64,000 nt of DNA from Chamaea fasciata (lineage: Eukaryota; Chordata; Aves; Passeriformes; Sylviidae). The notes beneath the pieces are model-generated. The model did no database searches. It was not told the DNA's origin and saw only the letters and a list, made by a program, of their open reading frames with translations. Each line of letters begins with the position of its first letter. Position 1 is the stretch's first letter. Of this stretch, positions 49,061 to 61,000 are shown in pieces. The stretch spans positions 6,992,501-7,056,500 of the forward strand of contig JARCOQ010000016.1 in NCBI GenBank assembly GCA_029207755.1, given 5' to 3'. The translations under genes were made by a program, and so were the position numbers.

Positions 49061-52000
49061 ACAGGTTTTCTAGAGTAGCGAGTGCTCTGTAAAAACACCT
49101 TCAGTGTCAGCCTCACGCATGAGGCTATATGTGTTTCAAGTTGGGAAGATGAAGGATTTGACGCAGTTTAATGTAGGATTAAGAATTTAAAATGTGAAAG
49201 AGATCGCTGAAGATGATGGTTTAACGTTCCTTCTCCAGTTGAGAAGTGGATTTTTCTTCTCCTTTCACTCCAAGAGAAGTGTAGGCTAATCCAGCAAATA
49301 ATTCAATATTATCAAAATCCATTTGATTTTTGTCAGAAAAAAAGACATTTGATTCAGTTTTTGTGCTCAACCCATTGAAGGATTTGGTGAGCTAAGAATT
49401 ACAGGAAACTTTCTGCATAACTAATGACTTGTTGGCTATCCAGTTACCTTCTCAAGAGAAAATGATCCCAGAAAATGGCCTGCGCATTTGAAGAAATAAT
49501 TCGTGCAAGATCTTCTATGACCTTCAGTGTACAGCTGAGACCCCAGTAACTTTAACAGGGTCAGGATTTTATGGGAACTCGTCTTTTGTATTATCCTTCA
49601 TAGTTCTCTGGCTGTCTGGAAGAAGCAGGAAGGAGATACAGTGCGGTTCATCTGCCTGTATGGGGGTGTCAAAGTGAGCAAACTGTTGTACTTGGGAGTT
49701 CACTTCCATTAGTTTAAAAATAGTTTGTCATAAGTAAACATCAAAGCTGTGATTTTAAGAGGCCCCAACCATGAGAAACTGCATTTTATCCAAAGTATGT
49801 CTGTTTTCTTGTGTTTCTTGAATAATCACCAGGTATCCTTCTGCCATGAACTGAGACTTATTAAATGAAATGGTTGAATAGAAATCTCAGCTTCAAAACA
49901 AATTAGGAGAGTTCTTCCTTTCAGGTAAATGGAATGTGAACTCTACTCCAGGTACCTCTAGCAGGTGATGGACCTCAGCCTTCACCTACTGGAGGATGAA
50001 GCAATTCTTCGTGTGTGGCTGGTTTGTTTTGTTAACAGGAATAGATTAGTCACATCACTTGGGTGGATAAGGAGGCTGAGTAATTCAGCCTGCTGGCAGG
50101 AACTTCCCCTGCAACAAGACTTGTCCTGTTTTATACATTATAGACAATTTCATTTGCCTTTACCTTGGTGGGGGAAATTTCTCCGGGTCCTTCATATTTG
50201 GATTTTAAGCATTTTTTCTATGATGTATTAATTATATCAGTAAATTAATGTCTTGGTGGTTTATGATTCCAGTTCCCTGATTTTTCAATGCACAAAGCTT
50301 TTGCTTTCTTGAAAAACTCTTTTACTCAGTTGTCTTGGAATTCTTGGTGTCTATTTTATGACAGGTATTTGGGCACACAATGTTGTTTGTCTCATGGCAC
50401 TTCCCTCCCTTTGGTGAGGAGCTTCTGGAAGTGTTGCTGGCTCTATAATTAATCCCCAGTATCCCCAGTATCCCCAGTTCATGTGTGTGCAACACTTACC
50501 TTTCATCTGAGGATACAAATAACTTGTCAGGACACCCAGCCAGCATCAAATGACCTTTCTTTACTTGCACAGGAACATTTAAATCAAAATAATAATATTT
50601 TTAATAAGGTTTTCATTTTATTGGAAATATTTAGGAGTGTATATTTCAAACTGCAGTATATGGAATGCTTAAGTGAACTTCTCACCTCTAAGAAGAAAAT
50701 TAAATTCAGAAGCCTCAAAAGCCTTCTGCAAAAGACAATGTTTTTCTTAACCCTTTTAAGTAACATCACAGTGCTTATGAAAGCTCTTGTTTTCAATAGG
50801 AATTCTGCTGATGTCTAACCTGAGGATTTTTCCTATCTTCCAAGAGAAAAAAGAGGAAGAAAGCCTGGGTTTTCCGCTGAGTTTTTAATGATGTCTCTTT
50901 TTGCATTATACCTCCTTGACATATCATAGCTGGAGATGTCCTGTGCTCTCCAGTCAGTCAGAATGTCTTTGAAAAGCAGCAAACGTTTTTTGGTTTTTAA
51001 AAACGTTTTTAAATGTGATAGTGGCTGGAATATTACATGAAACTTTGTAGTGGTGTGGTTCTACAGTTTCTCAGCCTTCATATTCTCATCCTTAACTTCT
51101 GAAGGAGAAAGCATGAGCCAACTTTCTTGGTGTTTTCAGGAAAGCAATTGAGGGCAGGAAGACTGGGGTATTTTTGAAATGTTACTGAATTCTTTACCTT
51201 CCCAAGTAAGGAGAGGATTATTAATAGCTATCTGGTATTCATGGTGCAAAGATGATTCATGTATTGACATTCTGAATTTTTACTTTACAGGCCTGAATCC
51301 GCTTCTCATACCTGTGAAAGTTCTGGATATGGTTTTTATCTGCCTAACTCACCAAATTTCTTGTGTCTGCTGGCAGTGTTCCACAGAATTCAGCATCTCA
51401 GATTCACATCATGCTCTGCTTTTTTAAGCACATCTTTTTTGAGTATCACATGGGTGTGAGACCATGGAATAATTTATTATAAATCACCACAATACTCTTT
51501 TTCTGTAAGTTTAATGCAGAGCACTGTACCAATGAAGAGGCCATAAAGTGGTGTGGCTTTGAACTGGGAGCTATGGCAAACAGCAAAGCATTATTTTGTG
51601 TGGAATTAAGATTTAGCAGTTCAACATCACACAGTTTTGGTGGGTTTTTAAAAAAAATTTGTTGAAAAAATATACATTTAAAATCCAATACATTTTCTCT
51701 TTCAATTTTTTTTGGTCACCTAATAGGTTTCTTTGATGTGGTGCAGGCTTGGGGTTTCCTTTGTTAGAGTGAAGCTGACAGTATTAATGAAGTGCAGAAG
51801 CTAATTTGTTGTATTTTGTCTGAATTTACCCTGGTATCTGCTCAAGTGAAGAATTAATCTTGGATGTATGATGACATATAATAGTATTTCACTTGGGATC
51901 AGTGCAGCAACATTTCTCTTATTTAATTATCATGTCAAAGCGAGGAGAGTGGTCTCCCTTTTCATGTGGTGTGGTTAAGGTTATGTTGTGAATTTTTCAT

Positions 52001-55000
52001 GCATACAAATCTGAGCATATTGCTGCTGCAGGATTGAGAAATCAGAGAACAGAGCACAGAGCTGGAGCAGGAAAATTAAATATTTCAGTGCTGAAATTTT
52101 CACTCGCTCTTTGAAGATGGAGAGGAGCAGATAAGTGTGTTGCAATAGGGAAGGATGCAGAAGGGAAGATGAGAAAAATAGTCTAGAACAGCATAATAGC
52201 TTGTAATTAAAAGGGGAGGGAAAGATAAGGAAAGAGATTAGGTTCATAATGCTGGGATGTTTTTATACCGAGTATTAAATTTGTGCTTACAGGAAGTATC
52301 CTCACAGACTGGGTGGGACACACTGTTGGATCTAGACAGAACATTCAAGATGGAAAATTATGGGCTAAAAAAAACCATTTTCATGACTAATGGCTGTTTA
52401 TTTTTCTGCAATTAGTAGTTATAAGGATGATGTTTTTGTGTGTACAAGCTGTTTGCCATTTTTGGAAAACGAAATTCTGCAATTTAAGCTTTGCAATCAG
52501 ACCAACTTTCTTCCTTAAACTAATGCCTCCCAACACTTTGTCACAGGATTCAGATGGAGAATTACTACTTTGCATTGAGGGCTTATAAAAACCAAATAAT
52601 GCTCTGCAGTCTTTCTTTTATTTATTTATGTATTCTGATTAGTCCTGCTTGAAACACCTGATTTTGTGGCAGCAAGGAAATAGAAGAGAGAAGTGGTTTT
52701 GCTGCCATTTTTACATATGCAATAGACTTTTGAGTGGATTACCTACAGTTGTCTGAACTGGTGTACAAAAGCCATTGCCCATTTAGGGATGTATTAATTT
52801 GGGATACTTAAACAGATGAACCTTAATTATTATTTCCTTCTAAACTTAATTTACCTGAGAATTCATGAGATATCCTAAAGCAATAATAGAGATTGTTTTA
52901 ATGCTACACAGTTGCAAGCCCTTTTCTTAATTTCTTAACCTTTACAGTCATGAGGTGTCTTTGGGTCATTCAGAGAGAGCAGAGGAGTTATTAATGCCCT
53001 GTTTAATGGTAATTGAGACAGCAGAAAACACTGCCTCGACTACAGGCCTGTGTGAGGGGTAGTTGGAGAGAAAACCTGAGGATTTGTGTTTCATGAGTCT
53101 GGAAAGCAATGCTTGCTGCTGAGTTTTGAAAAGAAAGGCTGAAAATTGCACTTCAGTCTTAAACACAGTGAGGAGTAAAAGCTGAGGATAGCTCAGCTTT
53201 GCACGACTGGTGCTTGAGATCTTCAGAAGATGAGGGAGTTGAATGGATCCACCTTGCCCAATAATATTCTCTGCTATGTGAGAAAACAATTTTCCCCATC
53301 CCTTCTTTTAAATGGCCCCAAATCTGAGCTGAAATATGAAAATTAAAAAAAAAAAAGCAGCCATTTCTTTGCAGGTGTTTAGGAGCATGTGGTAGTTTAG
53401 TATCCTCTACCCACTCTTGAATTAGTCTGAACAGTAATTGTAATGTTTGGGAAAAACATAATGAGGCCAGTTTGAAGTTATTTACTCAAGAATAGAGTTT
53501 TCTGATAATCACTCCAAAACATGCTATTACTATCACTTTATAGGCTTTTTATTGAATTAATTTTTACACACCAGAATTGTTATTACCATATCATATTCGG
53601 ATCACTTGTTCCTTGAGAGCATTCATAGTTGTGCTGGTCATAATCACACAAACTAGAGCTGGATTAATTGAGTTTTTTTAAGGTAATTGCTCTATTTCAT
53701 GAGCCAAATTGCAAAATTTGCTACTCCTGAAAAATAGTATGTCATAGGAAAGTAAAGAGAAATATCAGAGCTCCAACCCAGAATTGGAGTTTCGGTGGTT
53801 TTTATGGCTTCCAAAGGTGTTGCTTGATACCCTGGTTGTGAGTAGTAGGAAAAGGGAATTGGTTTCCTGAGTGCATGGGGTTTGTGAAATGTTTATTTTT
53901 CAACATGGGAATTATCAGACAGGGCTGGATTCCAGACAGCTGGGCAGATGGTTCTTTCTTTTCAAATTGGGTTGTGCCAACAAAGAGAGACAGCTATACA
54001 AATGTTAACCCCTAAGGGATCGAGAAATCTCTGTCAATACCTCCCTCCATCCCCCCTCAACTGTCTGTTTGAAAAGAAGAGCAAAATAGCAATTCTGATT
54101 TAATTACTGAAAGATATTCTGGGTTTGAAATGTAAGTTTTCAAACTTTGCCTTTCCAAAGACACCCATGTATAGAAATGTAATGGAGTTGATTAGCTAGT
54201 GTTTAGCGTGGCTGTGTAGATAATGAAGCATGGAAAACCCAAATTCGCCTCAGGTCATGTGTGTATCAATTGCAGCATCATGGAGATGCTAACAGATATT
54301 TAAGAGAAGTGGTTACTAACTTGCTGCAGAACTGATTGGGGCACAGGCTGACTGCAAGGTGATTTGTTTTCTGATGCTGGAAGTAATTTGGTTTATGTAC
54401 TTTACCAAGACTGACAGTTTGAAGTCTAAAACTTAACTTATTTAGGAAACAGACATGAAACCTCAGGATCTTGGAAATATAATTTTAAGAATCACGGAAA
54501 TCCTCCCTAAATGTCACGATTTAGTGTTTTCTGTAAGGTAGTGATTTAAAAGCAAAACTTTAATTCTTGGACCTTTAAAATAAATTTCAGATGCTATTTT
54601 GTTCACACTCAAATTAATGTTGCGTTTATTTTCTGGTTTTGAAAATAAGAAAGCAGTTTTCTTATCTGGATTTTTATGTGGGCTTGTATTTAGATAATAA
54701 AGGCTTGACTAACAGGTGTAGAGGGGAAATTTAATTTTCTGTCAAGAAAGAGGAGGTCTGAGATATTGCAGGCAGAACGAACAGTTATTGTTTGCCTTTA
54801 TTTACAAAACAGAATAAGAGAGGGAAATGATTCAGGCAGAGGCTGATGGAAACTTTAGTGGCTCAGAGCAGAGGGTTGTGTACAGCAGTTGAGGAATAAA
54901 TAGAAATAAATAACACTCATTCCTCTTCTGGAGCATCTACTCACTGGGGATGGAACAAACTACTGCAGAGCCCTCAGATTGTTCTGTGGGGCCTGAGTTC

Positions 55001-58000
55001 TCCTCCTTATGCAAGGAAAAGCATCCTTTGTATATTAGATTTCTGTTATTAGGAAAATAATGGGAATGAAAGACACTGCACTTCATAAATGTGCAATTTA
55101 GTGCCCTTTTTCAGATATTTCCCCCCCGGCTTCCATGATGTCCAGGTAATATTTTTGAGGCGCAATTGAGGAGCAAGACACTGCAATTCTAGTGTCTAGC
55201 ACATGGCTGGACTTCTTAAAAAAAAAATAATAAAAACAATAACTTTCTGTGGCTGTCATAAGGTAATAGATCAATATCATGTCTGAATTTCTGATGTCTC
55301 TGTATTGAGTGAGTAACCTTGAGTTACATCGGTCTTGAAAAATTTTTTGAGCCACATAGCTTAGGAAAATTGTGACTGTTGTGAAGCTTGAAAAAATAGC
55401 TGCAGCTAGCTCTTCAAGGTTATTTCACAGTAAAAAAGCTAAATTTGAAATGCTGAAAAAATTAACATGGTGTGGAAACTGCAAAATAATCTTGCATAAA
55501 TGTTATTTACTGTTCATATGAGAGAGGAGGGCTTATTGTCTAATTAAATAATGATATGGTTGCAAGCTTAAATGACATTATGTATGTACACAGCAAAGTT
55601 TTTTTGAAGGACAGATTTTAAAAAAATGTAGTTATCAAAGTGTTATTTACAGAAATGATGAACAGTACAGAGCATAGAAGGGAATTTTCTAGTTCTGGCA
55701 TCATGCTTGTTATGAAAATGTTTAATTGTCATTCTCACTAGTACCTGAGTTTAATGTTTCATTTAAATTTTCTTTCAGTGTGCTGGTATTTCATTTCTGG
55801 ATTCTGCTAGCCTCACTAACAGGATGTATATATCCATAATATATGAATTATGATGTGGCAGGAGTTGAAGACAGCAGGGGCAGCATGTCAAATCCAGCCA
55901 ATTATTTAAATACTAAACCCATTCTGAATTGGTAAAGCTGGTCTGCAGTGCTCATACTCCCTTGGCTTTACAGCAGGGAAATGAGTCTGGAACCATTTGG
56001 GTGTTTGCAGTGTCCCAGCTGGATCAGGTGCTGTGGGTAGATTGAGCAGGCAGTTCTTGGATACTCTGAATTCCTGATTCCTGAAGGAAGGGAGCAGGCC
56101 CATACTACTGAGGATTGATTTCACTTGGAATGTGCCCACCTTTCACCTCGCTGTTTACATCTCCTAAAATATTTCCCAGTATTGTTTTCATACCAGGGCT
56201 TCTCTTACTCTCAGCAGCTCCTGCCCCACCAGAACTTTATAACTGCCAGTAAAACCTTTCTAAGACTTACCTGCTTTGTGAGGAACAAACAGCTTTACCT
56301 GCAACAGCTGCATCCTCAATATCCACTTGATCATTTCACCTTGATAAATCAGCTTCTTAAAAATGTATATGTATTTGATTTTTTTTTAATTGAGGTTAAT
56401 CTGCTTCAAAGCAAACTTGAAGATTTCCTTGGATATTATCAGAGTGGGTTGGAGGAGAGGGAGAAGCCCTGCCCAGCTCTGGGACTGTGCAAATGCTCTG
56501 TAGTCATTTCAATTCCTCCTGTTCCACTGCTGTGTCGAAAGCTCCCATCAGAGTACAAAGAAAAGGAGGAGGAAAGGACACCTGGGGAGGGTGAACCATT
56601 TTCTCAGATGCTTTTCTTTAATACAGAAAAAATTGGCCCAGAAATTACGAATGGTACCTCATATTGAGGAAAATGTGATTTTTTTTTTGTTACCACAACA
56701 GTTACTTGTACCTTTTTAATTTGCATATTTTAAATTCATTTTAGAAGAAGATGAATCCTAAGAGTTCCATCAGCTCATTTCCAATTTTATTTGGTTATGT
56801 TAGTTATAACTGTGTGTTTATATGTAATGTAAGACACATTATAAATGCTAATAGATTTGTTCTGCTAGCAAGTATTTCAACTCAAAATGTTTTCATTTTG
56901 AATATTCTTATATCCTTTCTTGAATATATAGGAACAACTAATCATTCTCCCATTAAAAATACTGGAGTAACTTGTGAGTAAAACTAAAATAGAATTTAAT
57001 GCAATATCACATATCATAGGACATTGTTTCCAGATAGCCTTAGAGTCTTAAATGACTTCAACAATCACTTTTTTGATTGTTTTTTCTTTTTGCACATTGC
57101 TACTTGACTGTCTTAATTTTTTTATTTAAACAGCCAACTTGACATTATTTTGGCCTATCCACTTGTTACTGCACAAATGGTTTCTGCAAATGGCCAGCGT
57201 GTGGTGACCAGTAGCCAACCTTCCCCTTTCCTCACCTATTTTCAATCAGTTTTATTCCATATGTGCAGTGGACCCATTGGCTGTGAAGACAATTTTTAAG
57301 ATCAATTTGTATCTGCTCCTGTGTACTTGAACTTTTCTCTTCTGCTCTTGGTCTTTGGTGAAAGAAAGAGTCAGATGGAGTGAGACCAGGTAGTATTCTT
57401 AGTTTATGTGTATTTTTTCATTCCAACACTGCGAATAGAGGAATCATTTTGTTGCTGATGGAGTAGAGTTTAGGCCAATTTTTTAGTGAATTAACTTAGG
57501 GCAGGGCAGTATATAGCAGTTGGCATAGCCTTCTGTACCTAGAATAATTTTGGTACCCTTAGCAATCACTAATTGTGTTTGAGAGAAAATCAAGCATGTT
57601 CTTTCTAGATTATCTTTGTAAATTCCTTACTCTAGAGTTCTTGTGAAGTACTCCCTACTACAAACTTTGGTTTTACCTTATTTTCCTGTATGATCGTTAC
57701 CAAGATTCTCTTGATTTTAATTTCTTTGATCTATCCCAAAGTATTGAGAAGAAGCACCTGTATGTTCTTAGAGTGGCGAATTGATCCTATTTTTCTTTGT
57801 TTGGTTTCCTACAAAGCTTTGCTTGGTATCAAGAGGCAGGTCATGGGGTGGGTTAACTTTATTGTTCTTAAAATCACGGAAAAGCAGATTTTTGTGTTTT
57901 CTTCAGTGTTGGGAAAATTTCTCCTTGATCTTGGGAATGCCTGGTTGGGTGACTGTTCCATTAACAATAATTTTTTAAGTTTCTGAGATTCCACTCTCTG

Positions 58001-61000
58001 GGCTTATCCTTGGCCTAATCTCATGAAACTGGATGCTGCTCTTGGGTTACCTTGTTTTGATGTAGTTCCCAGTCCAATGAGCAAAAATCAGAGATCACTT
58101 TTTCTTTCAGACCCTAAGTTAATTAATAGTTAGAAGTGAAAATCTCAGATCATGTTGGTTTGATGCATGTGTGTCTCTTCTGTTTTTCATGAAGGTCCAG
58201 TATTGTGACAGCAATTGATGATTTGACTGTATTGTGAAATAGGATTTAAATTGATTTTTTTTTCCACATCTGAACGCAGTATGAAATTAGGACTGTTCCT
58301 CAGAAAAGCTTTTAGTATACTGGAGAATAAGAGAAAATGGAGTTTAGTGGACTGTGCTGGCAAGTCAGTTAGCAGGAAAGCTAAAAACCCCCCATGCCCT
58401 CCAGGAAGGAGCCTTGACCTTCAACCAAGCCAGTGTGACGCCTTTCACCAGCTCTGCCACTGGCAAAGCACTAATGAAAGATTTCTCTGTACCTCTGTTT
58501 TTCTCTAACCAGGTTGTCAAGTGGGTGTTTTCTCTTTATTTGTATAATTTCATGTTTTATTTCCTTTTTCTTTGTGCTGCTTTATTTAAGGCTCTTCGAG
58601 TGTCAAGGCACGATGAACAAACTGCTTTGTTGTAAATAGAGCAAGTCTTGAAAAATATAAGGGGAGCTTGATTTTTTTTTTTTTAATTATAGGAATAGAA
58701 CTGAAATGTAACAATTCACCACATTCTTGCTGTGCACAAATAACAACCCCTTGGACAAGGGAAAGGAATGTTCATATCCTAGAGTGGTTTTGATTGAATA
58801 CATCTAAAAATAAGGTCATGAAAAGGAAAAGTGTCAACTCAAGACTCAGCTGTATTTCAAGAAAAATACTTGTTTTCATTTGATGGTACCATAAGATCAT
58901 GGAAGCTTTTAATCTGCACGTTCATTCAGGATTCTCTGAGTAATCAAATTGGCCATCTGTGGATCCTTTTCAAGAGGATCCAGAAAGTTAAACACCAAAT
59001 ATCTTAAACAGCAGATAGACCAGATCTTTCATCTGCAACCCGGATACTCAAAAAAATTCCCTTCAACTTCAAATATTTTGTAATTTGGGAATGTGACTTT
59101 TTCAGTTCTGTCACGGGTGTGATTTTTGTCACACATTAGTTTGGTGGGGTTTTTTTGTTTTGTTTCCTCTATAACTTTCAGTGAGGGATAAAAAGGTATG
59201 AAAATCCATATGGTTTTAGTTTAGTAAGTGCGATAAACCTAAAATTATTGTGTGCAAATGTCACCCTGTGCTAAATTTCCACAGTTTTGACATTACACGG
59301 AGAGAAACATTTTTAGGGAGAAGATTATCCTACTTCTGTCTGTCTTCTGAAATGTTAATGGTAAAAGCAGGGCTGTTTCTGAGCAACTCTTGATCTCTTT
59401 TGCTTGGAAAAAAAAAATCCAGGGAACACATTTTGTGGAGAAGTGAGGCACAGCAGGAAATACCACTGGAGCAAGGGAGAATGTCAGTTCTAACAGTGCT
59501 TTGGTGTCACTGGTTCTAGCTCCATGTATTTCCATATATTTCCTTCTGAAGTTTTGTGCTGAATGCTGGAAGGCTTGGGTGAGGAAGAGTGTGATGCTTC
59601 GAGGTATTTCCTGGATAAATCGCTTCTGGTAGTGTTCTTGGTGGGCAAAAATTTCTGAATTATCTAAACACTATACTTATTTGTCTCTAACTAATGAATG
59701 CAAACACTGCATATTGCTCATCCTGGGGTGTTACATCAGACTTCACTTTTGTTTTTTTTTAAAAATACTGTTATTAAGTATGCTAACAGTCCAGGAAAAG
59801 ACCAATAAAAGCTAAAATGGGATATGGTAAATCAGAAGCCCAGACAAGGTTCCAAATGTATAATTACAAGGGGATTCTCCCCTTTTTCTTTGGAAAGCTA
59901 TTTATTTATTTGAGTGCAGTAGTGCAAGGTTGAGTTTTGAATGAATAATTTTTGGCAAAATGTTGATTTTATTAATATTTAAAATACCGCAGGGTTCAAA
60001 ATGAAAACACTCGTTCTACTCAAGTAACAAAATTAGATGAAACTGTTACATCTCGGCAAAGGACACAAATATATTTGTGCAGAGAAAGATTTCCTCTGAA
60101 GAGTGCAATCTGACAAGAAAATTAATTCATCCCTGACAAAGAATCGTGAGACTTTGGCAGCAAAATGTCTTAAAAAATGGAGATCTTGAAGATGCTTTGT
60201 TTGCAGGCGGTGAATCTGTTCACCTGAGCTGTGTGCTTTGTTCCTGCAATCAGAGCAATCCTGAAGACTGGAGAGGAGAATTTCCCCAAGCAGGCAAAGC
60301 CATTTTCCTTTCCCAAGGGTTTGAGTGTACAATCATGGAGGAAATCATCCAAGAAATACATTTTTGGTCATTGTAAACACAGGAAGTCTGAAAATCTTTT
60401 GCCTGTTTCTGCCACTTCTCATTCCCTTCTTTTGGTGCAGCAGGGGTCTTTAAACTTGTTTGTGCCATGGCGAAGCTCAGAGCCTGGGTGAACACGTGAA
60501 ACTCCAGATGTGAGGGAATATCCTGACTTTAAAAAGTCACCTAATGGAGGAGCTGGGCTCTGCTGGCCTCTGAACACAAAGTCAAATGACTCTGTGTAAC
60601 AAAAATAGTGTCAGAAGGTGACAGTTGTGATGCATGATTGAAGCCCCTTGACCCTGCATGGGACTCTTTGAAGGTGGGGCTGAACAAATAACAATCTTTC
60701 TTTCTGCATCTGAGTAAGTAATTTTGTTTAAGTTGGTGTAAAATTAAATGAGAATTTATGTCTTCGAGTGGTGTCAAGATGCAAGAAGACGAGACAATGT
60801 GTGAGTTTGGTACAACTGCAACGAACAAATTGTTAAAAGTGTTTGTTGTGGAGTGAGGTAGTCAAGGATTCGTGGGAGTATGAAGCTGCTGATTGCTACC
60901 TGCTGTCACTGGACTTTGTATTTGAAGATAATAATGAAATAGGCTTGCTGCCTTAGGGTTTTTTAAATTTATGGATAGATATAAATGAATAAATTGCATC

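Noticed and set aside
56125..56667. 180-codon plus-strand frame
   Set aside because: It opens with TTG rather than ATG, has no recognisable domain, and is not bounded by splice sites I can defend. A chance frame of this size is plausible across 64 kb.
60146..60376. Cys-containing frame resembling an extracellular domain segment
   Set aside because: The resemblance is limited to a few residues; no convincing acceptor and donor in the right phase (phase 1 needed to follow the 27,803 donor).
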